DNA of 64,000 nt. It comes from RGIG5612 sp045601405 (GTDB taxonomy: Bacteria > Bacillota > Clostridia > Lachnospirales > Lachnospiraceae). This document shows, one piece after another, positions 36,168 to 43,205 of this stretch. The position numbers and the translations under genes are program-made. The stretch spans positions 43,470-107,469 of the forward strand of contig JAZRZO010000053.1 of assembly GCA_045601405.1 (NCBI GenBank), written 5' to 3'. Below the pieces are notes generated by a model. That model did not search any database. It worked only from the letters and a program-made list of their open reading frames with translations, and was not told the origin of the DNA. Numbering within the stretch: position 1 is the first letter of the stretch; each line of letters starts with the position of its first letter.

Positions 36168-37592
36168 TCATTCCTTTCCGTCCCAGCAGTATGTGCAGAG
36201 CTGGCACTTATCCAGCCCTATAGCCTCAACTATCCCTTCCAGGGTTTGAAATTCCAGTGACGCAAAATTAAATTTTCTGCATATGGTCTCTCTTAATTTC
36301 TTTCCTCTTTCTGTGTTTCCGTCTGAGTATTCATCTATATGCTCAAAGCCTTCCTCGCCCTCAAGCTCTAAAATGACGCGCCTTGTTATCAGCTCAAACT
36401 CATCCTTCGTCCTGGTAAAGCTCAGATATTTGCAAACATACATAAGCGGAGGGCATGCAGACCGCATATGAACGGACTTCGCACCGTTTTCATAAAGAAA
36501 TTCCACAGTCTCCTGAAGCTGTGTCCCCCTTACGATGGAATCATCAACGAAAAGGAGGTTTTTATCCTTTATAAGCTCTTTTACCGGGATCTGCTTCATC
36601 TTGGCCACGACGCTCCTTGCCTTCTGCGTGGACGGAGTAAAGCTCCTTGCCCATGTTGGCGTGTATTTTATGAAGGCTCTCGCAAAGGTTTTTCCGCTTT
36701 CATTGGCGTATCCTATGGCATGCGGAGTACCGGAATCCGGCACTCCGCCCACATAGTCCACATTTTCCGCGTTCTTTAGTTCCGCATCGTTTCTGGCCAT
36801 GATCGTTCCGTTGCGATAGCGCATCATCTCCACATTAACGTTTTCGTAGGTGGAGGTTGGATATCCGTAATAACTCCAGAGGAACGCGCATATTTTTTTC
36901 TTATCTCCGGGAGCTTTAAGCTGCTTTATCCCGTCTGCGCTTATCTCAACTATCTCACCGGGCCCAAGCTCCTTCACATCCTCGAAGCCAAACTTCTGGT
37001 ACGCGAAGGATTCAAAGGATACGGCATGCCCCTTTTCGCCTTTGCCGATATGCACCGGCAGCCTTCCAAGCTTATCTCTTGCGGCAATGATGCTGCCGTC
37101 GTTTTTGAGTATGAGTATGGAGGCCGAACCTTCGATATGGTCCTGCGCAAAGGATATGCCGTCTTCAAAGGTTTCGTCATGATTAAGGAGAGCGGCTACA
37201 AGCTCAGTTGTATTTACCCTGCCTCCCGTCATGGCTCCAAAATGCCCGCCGATGTCATACATAAATTTGTCGATAAGCTCATCGGCGTTGTTTATCGCGC
37301 CGATAATGCATATCGCGAATACGCCCAGCGCGCTTCTTACGATAAGCGGCTGCGGGTCAGAATCGCTGATGCAGCCTATCGCGGATGTTCCCTTCATATC
37401 CTCGAAGATATGCTCAAACTTGGTGCGAAAGGGCGAGTTGCTTATCTTATGTATCTGCCTCTGAAGGCCTATCTCTTTGTCAAAGGCAGCTATGCCTCCC
37501 GTTTTTGTTCCCAGGTGCGAATGATAATCCACGCCGAAGAACACATCGTTAAGGCAATCCTCTTTTGACGCTATTCCGAAAAAACCACCCAT
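36168..37592 (-). CDS. purF: Amidophosphoribosyltransferase PurF, lacking the N-terminal cysteine
   Basis: A 474-residue first-step purine enzyme, forming phosphoribosylamine from PRPP. The C-terminal phosphoribosyltransferase half has an intact PRPP loop (NLLFVDDSIVRGTQLQ) and normal active-site features (YVGGVPDSGTPHAIGYA, KYTPTWARSFTPS). The N-terminal glutaminase half is recognisable, but it begins MGGFFGIASKEDC where the family has CGVFGI. The Cys nucleophile position is therefore Gly2, and the nearest cysteine is Cys13. Either ammonia replaces glutamine or another glutaminase serves it. I recall similar MGGFFG-type sequences in related clostridia, so this is probably an established variant rather than a sequencing error. 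Confidence 0.9.
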   Translation of the reverse strand: MGGFFGIASKEDCLNDVFFGVDYHSHLGTKTGGIAAFDKEIGLQRQIHKISNSPFRTKFEHIFEDMKGTSAIGCISDSDPQPLIVRSALGVFAICIIGAINNADELIDKFMYDIGGHFGAMTGGRVNTTELVAALLNHDETFEDGISFAQDHIEGSASILILKNDGSIIAARDKLGRLPVHIGKGEKGHAVSFESFAYQKFGFEDVKELGPGEIVEISADGIKQLKAPGDKKKICAFLWSYYGYPTSTYENVNVEMMRYRNGTIMARNDAELKNAENVDYVGGVPDSGTPHAIGYANESGKTFARAFIKYTPTWARSFTPSTQKARSVVAKMKQIPVKELIKDKNLLFVDDSIVRGTQLQETVEFLYENGAKSVHMRSACPPLMYVCKYLSFTRTKDEFELITRRVILELEGEEGFEHIDEYSDGNTERGKKLRETICRKFNFASLEFQTLEGIVEAIGLDKCQLCTYCWDGKE

Positions 37593-37607
37593 CAGTCTTT
37601 CTCCTGT

Positions 37608-38300
37608 TTATGCGAAAAACAATTCTGAAAGTGTCATAGGCTCAATATATTCCCCGTCCTTATAAACACGCATGTTTCCGGACGCGATCTCATCTATGAG
37701 CATTACGTTCCCATCGGCGTCATATCCGAACTCAAACTTGATGTCATAAAGCACCAGGCCCCTTGCAGACATTTCATCGGCAACTATTTTTGTTATCTTC
37801 TGGGTCATTTCCTTGATGTCGTCATACTGCTTCGTGCTCATTACGCCAAGGTCAACCAGCCCGTCCTTTGTCACAAGCGGGTCTCCCTTCGCGTCATCCT
37901 TAAAGGTTGTCTCTACGTATGCCGGCAGGTCCGCGCCTTCTTCGATGTAGTCGCTGTAGCGGCGGAAGAAGCTCCCCACTGCCTTATAGCGGCAGATGAC
38001 CTCAAGCCCCTTGCCAAACACCTTTGCGGGAAGTACTTCCATTGTAGTCTCGTTCAGATCTGCGCTCACATAATGAGTTTTTATACCTGCCGCATTAATC
38101 TTTTCAAAGAAATATATCGACATACGCAGATTCACATCTCCCACTCCCTCGATGGTAAGTCCGATCGAGTTTTCACCCGGATCAAATTTTCCGTCTTTTC
38201 CTGTACAGTCATCCTTGAATTTCAGCAGATAATTGCCGTTTTCAAGTGCGTAAACATTTTTTGTTTTTCCTGTGTAGACTAATTTGTTTTCCATTGCCAT
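37608..38300 (-). CDS. purC: SAICAR synthetase
   Basis: A 230-residue phosphoribosylaminoimidazole-succinocarboxamide synthase. Features are LVYTGKTKNVYALENG, VICRYKAVGSFFRRY, LYDIKFEFGYDADGNVMLID and DEIASGNMRVYKD. Normal length for the short bacterial form. Start ATG after AAAGGAGCT; a second ATG two codons later is also possible. Confidence 0.95.
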   Translation of the reverse strand: MAMENKLVYTGKTKNVYALENGNYLLKFKDDCTGKDGKFDPGENSIGLTIEGVGDVNLRMSIYFFEKINAAGIKTHYVSADLNETTMEVLPAKVFGKGLEVICRYKAVGSFFRRYSDYIEEGADLPAYVETTFKDDAKGDPLVTKDGLVDLGVMSTKQYDDIKEMTQKITKIVADEMSARGLVLYDIKFEFGYDADGNVMLIDEIASGNMRVYKDGEYIEPMTLSELFFA

Positions 38301-38321
38301 AGCTCCTTTATCCTTATCAAA

Positions 38322-38804
38322 TTATTTATTTAGCGCTGCGTCTTTTTCGAGAACCTTTTCCGCATCATCTCTCCTTTTCGCGTCCAGCTTTGCCGCCAGA
38401 TCCGCATCCTCTACCGCAAGTATCTGTATTGCCAGCAGCGCCGCGTTTTTCGCTCCGTTCACGGCAACCGTGGCCACAGGTATCCCTCCCGGCATCTGCA
38501 CCGTGGAAAGAAGCGCGTCCATCCCGTCTAAGTTAGACGAACTGCAGGGGATTCCGATAACAGGCAGAGTAGTCTGCGCGGCAATAGCTCCCGCGAGATG
38601 CGCTGCCATTCCGGCAGCCGCGATGATAGCGCCGAAGCCACACTCCCGTGCGCTCTTTGCGAATTCCGCCGCTTCCTTTGGTGTTCTGTGTGCTGAATAA
38701 ATGTGGATCTCCGTTTCGACCCCGAATTCCTTCAGGGTGTCAACAGCCTTAGATACCACGGGCATATCGCTGTCGCTGCCCATGACGATACCGACTTTTT
38801 TCAT
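38322..38804 (-). CDS. purE: 5-(carboxyamino)imidazole ribonucleotide mutase
   Basis: A 160-residue class I PurE. It begins MKKVGIVMGSDSDMPV and contains SAHRTPKEAAEFA and GMAAHLAGAIAAQTTLPVIG, the usual active-site phrases. The start at 38804 is chosen by homology and by GGAGAGG nine bases upstream. A longer in-frame extension to 38909 runs into the riboswitch terminator and is not coding. First gene of the purine operon. No purK is present in the window. Confidence 0.95.
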   Translation of the reverse strand: MKKVGIVMGSDSDMPVVSKAVDTLKEFGVETEIHIYSAHRTPKEAAEFAKSARECGFGAIIAAAGMAAHLAGAIAAQTTLPVIGIPCSSSNLDGMDALLSTVQMPGGIPVATVAVNGAKNAALLAIQILAVEDADLAAKLDAKRRDDAEKVLEKDAALNK

Positions 38805-38873
38805 TGTATCCATCCTCTCCGAAAACACGGGCTCCTCACTTCCCGTATCCTGCCTATGCGGCCTTCCGCCCCT

Positions 38874-38915
38874 GAAAAAACAAAAGAGCACACCCGAACA
38901 GAGGTTCAAGTGTGC
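38874..38915 (-). terminator. Riboswitch-controlled terminator before purE
   Basis: On the minus strand the arms GCACACTTGAACC and the matching GTTCGGGTGTGC (38888-38915) form a hairpin followed by TCTTTTGTTTTTT. It begins within the 3' end of the ZTP aptamer, as expected for transcriptional control. Confidence 0.85.
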
Positions 38916-38994
38916 CCAGACGGTCGGCTAAAACATTGTTCTTTGTTCCTTCGTGGTACTCCACTTAACATTTCCGCCAGTCGCAAAGAACTAC
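38913..38994 (-). promoter_or_regulatory. ZTP (pfl) riboswitch of the purine operon
   Basis: Minus-strand RNA contains the first-domain core GCGACUGGCGG closed by GUUCUUUG with CAAAGAAC. Inside lies the hairpin GUGGAGUACCAC. The conserved 3' element GCCGACCGUCUGGGCA follows, whose CCGUC can pair with GGCGG to make the pseudoknot. ZTP/ZMP (AICAR) accumulates when 10-formyl-THF is short. Binding would disrupt the adjacent terminator and turn on purE-purL, which include both formyl-using steps. Confidence 0.88.
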
Positions 38995-39010
38995 TTGAAA
39001 TTACTATAAT

Positions 39011-39040
39011 TTTATACCATAGCCACTCAGAAAATGTCAA
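39011..39040 (-). promoter_or_regulatory. Purine operon promoter
   Basis: On the minus strand TTGACA (39035-39040), an 18-base spacer and TATAAA (39011-39016), placing the transcript start about 10 bases before the riboswitch. Confidence 0.75.
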
Positions 39041-39062
39041 CCGGACAGCAGTGATGATAAAA

Positions 39063-39142
39063 CCCCGCTGAAGCAGCATATATATCGACAGACGACTAAC
39101 CCGGCAATCGTCGTCCGGAGGTATATATGCTGCAAGGCGGGG
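39063..39142 (-). repeat. Dispersed 80-bp palindromic repeat, family A, copy 2
   Basis: On the minus strand it starts CCCCGCCTTGCAGCATATAT and ends GCTTCAGCGGGG. Nested inverted arms: CCCCGC with GCGGGG, and CAGCATATATA with TATATATGCTG. It lies between the glyA stop and the purine promoter. By hand count 63 of 80 positions match copy 3. Confidence 0.88.
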
Positions 39143-39182
39143 ATGAAAATTTCACATGCACTGCACCCCTCATCCGTCGCCT

Positions 39183-40436
39183 TTATTCCACATTCTCATA
39201 TAGAGGATATTTTTCAGTCAGGGCGGTGGTAAGTTCTTTCGCCTTGGCTTTTGAGGCGTCGCTCCTTTCAGCGACTACAAGACTGATCGCCTCGGCAATA
39301 GTCTCCATATCACCTTCATTAAGCCCCCTTGTGGTAAGAGCCGCAGTTCCCAGCCTTATGCCGCTGGTAACCGTCTTTGCAGAGGTATCATTAGGAATAG
39401 CATTTTTATTGCATGTGATGCCCGCATCATCCAGCTCATCCTCAGCCTCTTTTCCGCTTATCCCCAGCGGCCTCAGATCAACAAGCAGAAGATGATTGTC
39501 CGTTCCGCCAGTAAATACAGTGATGCCTCTATCGATAAGCCCTTTGGAAAGAGCCCTTGCATTCGCGATGATATTCGCGGCATATGTCTTGAACTCCGGC
39601 TTCAGCGCCTCGCCGTAGCATACAGCCTTGGCCGCTATAACATGCATCAGAGGACCGCCCTGAAGACCCGGAAAGATGGCCTTGTCGATCTTGTGTTCAT
39701 CTGCAAATTCCTGATCCGACATTATCATTCCGCCTCTCGGCCCGCGAAGCGTCTTGTGCGTCGTGCTGGTGGTCACGTGTGCATGCGCGATAGGGCTCAT
39801 ATGCTCCCCTGCAGCCACCAGACCCGAGATATGCGCGATGTCGGCAAGCAGATAAGCACCCACCTCGTCCGCTATTTTTCTGAACTTTTTAAAATCTATA
39901 GCCCTGGGATAAGCACTTGCGCCGCTTATAATAAGCTTCGGCCTTACCTCCTTCGCTATCCTAAGAACCTCGTCGTAATCAATATATCCATTTTCATCAA
40001 CACCATATGAAGCCACATTATAATAGCGGCCGGAGATGTTAGCCTTGCAGCCGTGACTTAAGTGCCCTCCGGAGTCAAGGTTCATACCCATTATCATGTC
40101 CCCCGGCTTAAGCAATGCGAACAGAACCGCAGTGTTCGCCTGACTTCCCGCGTGAGGCTGCACATTAACATATTCGCAGTCAAAAAGTTTCCCGGCCCGG
40201 TCCCTGGCGATATTCTCGACCAGATCAGCATACTGACACCCGCCGTAGTATCTGTCCCCGGGATAGCCCTCCGCATATTTGTTGGTGAACTGCGAACCCA
40301 GTGCGCTCATCACCGCCTCGCTCACAAAATTTTCCGAGGCTATCATCTCAAGATGGGAATTTTCCCTTTCCACCTCGCCTTTTACGGCAAGAGCAATCTC
40401 TTCATCACCCGCAAGAAGCTTGCTGTAAGAATACAT
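39183..40436 (-). CDS. glyA: Serine hydroxymethyltransferase
   Basis: A 417-residue PLP enzyme interconverting serine and glycine with 5,10-methylene-THF, the main one-carbon source for purine synthesis. Features are ENSHLEMIASENFVSEAVM, KYAEGYPGDRYYGGC, and the PLP-lysine motif in TTSTTHKTLRGPRGGMI. Start chosen at the ATG of MYSYSKLLAG (40436) because GGAGGAAATGAT precedes it; the upstream extension to 40496 is not conserved. Regulated separately from the pur operon by its own promoter at 40.51 kb. Confidence 0.96.
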   Translation of the reverse strand: MYSYSKLLAGDEEIALAVKGEVERENSHLEMIASENFVSEAVMSALGSQFTNKYAEGYPGDRYYGGCQYADLVENIARDRAGKLFDCEYVNVQPHAGSQANTAVLFALLKPGDMIMGMNLDSGGHLSHGCKANISGRYYNVASYGVDENGYIDYDEVLRIAKEVRPKLIISGASAYPRAIDFKKFRKIADEVGAYLLADIAHISGLVAAGEHMSPIAHAHVTTSTTHKTLRGPRGGMIMSDQEFADEHKIDKAIFPGLQGGPLMHVIAAKAVCYGEALKPEFKTYAANIIANARALSKGLIDRGITVFTGGTDNHLLLVDLRPLGISGKEAEDELDDAGITCNKNAIPNDTSAKTVTSGIRLGTAALTTRGLNEGDMETIAEAISLVVAERSDASKAKAKELTTALTEKYPLYENVE

Positions 40437-40507
40437 ATCATTTCCTCCATAACTGAAACCGGCGGCAAAATGCTTTTGCCCCGGCAAGATCAACACGATT
40501 ACCAGAC

Positions 40508-40536
40508 AGTATAACCCCTGAAAAAAATATTGACAA
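40508..40536 (-). promoter_or_regulatory. glyA promoter
   Basis: On the minus strand TTGTCA (40531-40536), a 17-base spacer and TATACT (40508-40513), about 70 bases before the glyA start. The -35 overlaps that of the divergent trpX promoter. Confidence 0.65.
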
Positions 40537-40558
40537 GAAAAATCACCTGTGATAGTAT
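40530..40558 (+). promoter_or_regulatory. Promoter of the T-box/trpX transcript
   Basis: TTGACA (40530-40535), a 17-base spacer and TAGTAT (40553-40558). Confidence 0.7.
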
Positions 40559-40564
40559 GCCACG

Positions 40565-40836
40565 AACCGTTGATGAAGAGTGAGTAGTTTTTTCCTCTTT
40601 GCCTATAGAGAGCTGCGGATGGTGGAAGCGCAGCGGAAATGAAAAAACGAATAGACTTCTGAGGGCGATCAGAAAGGGACTATCCCCATTATGTGAGACG
40701 GAGCCGGACTCTCCGTAAAGAAAAGTCAGCATATGATGGTATGCGTAAAGTGGTCATAGTTTTTATGGCAAGCCGGGTGGCACCGCAGGTTAGTTGATAT
40801 CCTGTCCCAGCTTTTTTTGCAGGGACAGGTTTTTTA
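40565..40836 (+). promoter_or_regulatory. T-box leader, predicted tryptophan-type, with UAG at the specifier position
   Basis: Stem I is visible: GATGAAG, the AGTA loop-E strand, the GTTTTTTC/GAAAAAAC helix, the AGAGAGCTGCGG distal bulge and GGTGGAAG. The T-box core GGGTGGCACCGCAGG (40775-40789) is followed by a terminator (CCTGTCCC with GGGACAGG, then six Ts, 40801-40835). The UGGC in the core would pair with a tRNA ending GCCA, consistent with tRNA-Trp. Opposite AGTA, the expected GAA is followed by TAG and then A (40648-40655), so the specifier reads UAG rather than the Trp codon UGG. Confidence 0.88.
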
Positions 40837-40887
40837 TGTGTAAACGACCGGGAACAGCTTTTCCCGTGATCAAAAAGGAGTTTGGAA

Positions 40888-40938
40888 ATGTTCATTTTAC
40901 CAAAGTGCTGGCGCCTTGCGCCGGAAGAATATGACTGA
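40888..40938 (+). CDS. Possible 16-codon leader peptide
   Basis: A short frame with AAGGAG nine bases upstream encodes MFILPKCWRLAPEEYD. It lies between the T-box terminator and trpX and contains one Trp codon. It may be chance; no conservation data are available. Confidence 0.25.
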   Translation: MFILPKCWRLAPEEYD

Positions 40939-40986
40939 TAACGACACACACTGCAGGATCTGAAAAAAAGAAAGAGGTGGAAAGAA

Positions 40987-42042
40987 ATGAAAAAGATAAT
41001 AGCTGCAATATTGGGTTTGGTATTGATAATGTCTCTTGCCGCATGCGGACAGAACAAAACTTCGGATAACAGCTCAGGCTCCGAAGAAAAAGCGGAAGTA
41101 TTTAAAGTGGGCATCTGCAACTACGTTGACGATGCTTCGCTCAACCAGATAGTTGATAATATCCAGTCAAGACTGGATGAAATAGAAAAAGAAGAAAACG
41201 TGGTCTTTGAAGTGGATTACGATAACTGCAACGCGGATGCTAACGTAATGGCCCAGATCATTGCCGACTTCGAAGCGTCAAAAGTGGACCTTATGGTCGG
41301 TGTCGCAACACCTGTTGCAATGAACATGCAGTCCGCAACCAAAGACAGCCAGACACCCGTTGTCTTTGCCGCAGTATCAGACCCCATCGGAACAGGATTG
41401 GTAGAGGCTCTTGACGTACCCGGAGGAAACATCACCGGAACATCAGATCATCTGGATACAAACTCTATATTCGACCTTATCTTCACTGCTGATCCGGAAG
41501 CAGCGAAAATAGGGTTCCTTTATGATGCGGGGCTGGATTCATCCACTGCAGCGATAGCAGAGGCGAAAGAATATTTAACGGAAAGAGGCATCGAATATGT
41601 TGAGCATACCGGAACAAGCGTAGACGAGGTGTCACTTGCCGCAGACGCAATGATCGCCGACAATGTGGACGCCATCTTTACGCCTGCAGACAACACTATC
41701 ATGACCGCAGAGCTTTCCATTTACGAAAAACTCGCAGCAGCAAAGATACCGCACTATGCAGGCGCCAATTCCTTTGCGCTTAACGGCGCGTTCCTTGACT
41801 ATGGAGTTGATTATGCCGAGCTCGGAAGAGAGACTGCAGACATGATCGCGGAGATACTGGTAAACAGAAAAGACCCCTCCACCCTTCCCGTAAGAGCCCT
41901 TGACAACGGAACTGTAACCATAAACACAGAAACCTGCGAAGCCATAGGGTTCAACTTTGATGAGCTTAAAAAGAGCTTTTCGCCCTTCTGCTCAGCCGTA
42001 AAAAAAATAAAAACCGCTGAGAGCTTCGATGATCTTGACTGA
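40987..42042 (+). CDS. trpX: ABC transporter substrate-binding lipoprotein, TrpX-type
   Basis: A 351-residue exported lipoprotein. The signal peptide ends in a lipobox (MSLAAC, Cys about residue 20). The mature part is of the ABC_sub_bind family (PF04392-type): VGVATPVAMNMQSATKDSQT, PVVFAAVSDPIGTGLV, PGGNITGTSDH and ADNTIMTAE are typical. In many Firmicutes this binding protein precedes permease (trpY) and ATPase (trpZ) genes under a tryptophan T-box. Here the T-box is present, but only a possible few-codon permease start follows. Without partners elsewhere the gene is an orphan. RBS: AAGAGGTGGAAAG. Confidence 0.88.
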   Translation: MKKIIAAILGLVLIMSLAACGQNKTSDNSSGSEEKAEVFKVGICNYVDDASLNQIVDNIQSRLDEIEKEENVVFEVDYDNCNADANVMAQIIADFEASKVDLMVGVATPVAMNMQSATKDSQTPVVFAAVSDPIGTGLVEALDVPGGNITGTSDHLDTNSIFDLIFTADPEAAKIGFLYDAGLDSSTAAIAEAKEYLTERGIEYVEHTGTSVDEVSLAADAMIADNVDAIFTPADNTIMTAELSIYEKLAAAKIPHYAGANSFALNGAFLDYGVDYAELGRETADMIAEILVNRKDPSTLPVRALDNGTVTINTETCEAIGFNFDELKKSFSPFCSAVKKIKTAESFDDLD

Positions 42043-42059
42043 TAACACGGAGACTAAAA

Positions 42060-42112
42060 ATGGAACTTTCATCGATCTTAGGACTTGCCCCCGGCCTTAC
42101 CCGTATCCTGCT
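42060..42112 (+). pseudogene. Possible remnant of the trpY permease start
   Basis: An ATG with GGAG seven bases upstream lies 17 bases after the trpX stop and reads MELSSILGLAPGLTRILLYC. The frame then runs antisense into the SPFH gene. The first residues could be the start of a TrpY permease cut off by deletion, but this is too short to prove. Confidence 0.3.
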
Positions 42113-43057
42113 TTACTGCATCCCGTTTTCCTCAGTAAAGCCCTCTGTTTTTATTACATCTCCAAGTCCGGTTGTCTCCGAGAACAACACATTTGCTTTC
42201 ACGGCATTTACCGCATCTGTGGGGATGATCAGCTTGGATGCCTTTCCTTCCGACATCTGAACAAGAGCTTCATATTTCTTAAGCTCCAGCACGGCTGCGT
42301 CTGCGCCCGCCTCCTTAAGGGCTCTGAGTCCGTCTGCTTCTGCCTTCTTTGCAAGGTATATGGCTCTTGCCTCACCCTCGGCTCTTGCGATCCGCGCGTC
42401 TCTCTCGCCCTCTGCTTCAAGCACAAGCGCCTGCTTATCTCCCTCTGCCCTGGTGATCGCGGCCGCCTTATGCCCTTCAGCCTGAAGAAGCGTCTCACGT
42501 CTGTCGCGCTCCGCTTTCATCTGCTTCTCCATAGCGTTCTGTATCTCTGCCGGCGGTATGATATTTTTCAGCTCCACTCTTGAAACCTTTATCCCCCACT
42601 GGTCCGTTGCCTCATCCAGTATGGCTGTCATTTTGCCGTTTATAGTATCTCTGGATGTGAGCGTTCCGTCCAGCTCAAGCTCTCCGACTATATTCCTTAA
42701 AGTTGTCGCTGTAAGGTTTTCAAGCGCGGAGATGGGGTCAACTGCCCCATATGTATAAAGCTTTGAATCAAATATCCTGAAATATACCACCGTATCGATC
42801 TGCATCGTAACATTATCTTTCGTGATAACGGGCTGGGGCGGCGAGTCTATCACCTGCTCCTTAAGAGTCACTATCTTCGCGACTCTGGATATGAACGGGA
42901 CCTTAACGTGCAGACCCGCAGTCCATGTTCTGTTATATTTTCCCAGCAGCTCTATTATGTACTCATGCGCCTGCGGTACTATCCTGATATTTACAAATAT
43001 CAGCACAAGCACTATCACACCGGCTGCAATTGATGCTATTATTCCTCCGATAGACAT
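42113..43057 (-). CDS. SPFH/stomatin-family membrane protein
   Basis: A 314-residue protein with one N-terminal membrane segment (residues 3-25, IGGIIASIAAGVIVLVLIFV) and an SPFH domain (IRIVPQAHEYIIELLGKYNR to about residue 180). An alanine- and glutamate-rich coiled coil follows (ERDRRETLLQAEGHKAAAIT onward). Such proteins form large membrane rings or scaffolds, often near proteases. The start at 43057 is chosen because AGGAGGAAGAAAA precedes it. No NfeD partner gene is adjacent. Its 3' end lies next to the trpX remnant region. Confidence 0.9.
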   Translation of the reverse strand: MSIGGIIASIAAGVIVLVLIFVNIRIVPQAHEYIIELLGKYNRTWTAGLHVKVPFISRVAKIVTLKEQVIDSPPQPVITKDNVTMQIDTVVYFRIFDSKLYTYGAVDPISALENLTATTLRNIVGELELDGTLTSRDTINGKMTAILDEATDQWGIKVSRVELKNIIPPAEIQNAMEKQMKAERDRRETLLQAEGHKAAAITRAEGDKQALVLEAEGERDARIARAEGEARAIYLAKKAEADGLRALKEAGADAAVLELKKYEALVQMSEGKASKLIIPTDAVNAVKANVLFSETTGLGDVIKTEGFTEENGMQ

Positions 43058-43205
43058 TTTTCTTCCTCCTGCTGTTTTGTTGTGTGCTTTCAGTATTGCT
43101 GTCATAAGCAGCGGCATTTGCTGCTACCGACATTCTATCACCGGAAGGAGCAAAAAACAATTTTGCCGGATATTGAATAAAAGGCTTCTTCAGGCTTTTG
43201 ATCTA

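Noticed and set aside
38805..38909. N-terminal extension of PurE
   Set aside because: It overlaps the riboswitch terminator stem and is not conserved in PurE; the start at 38804 has the ribosome-binding site and the family N-terminus.
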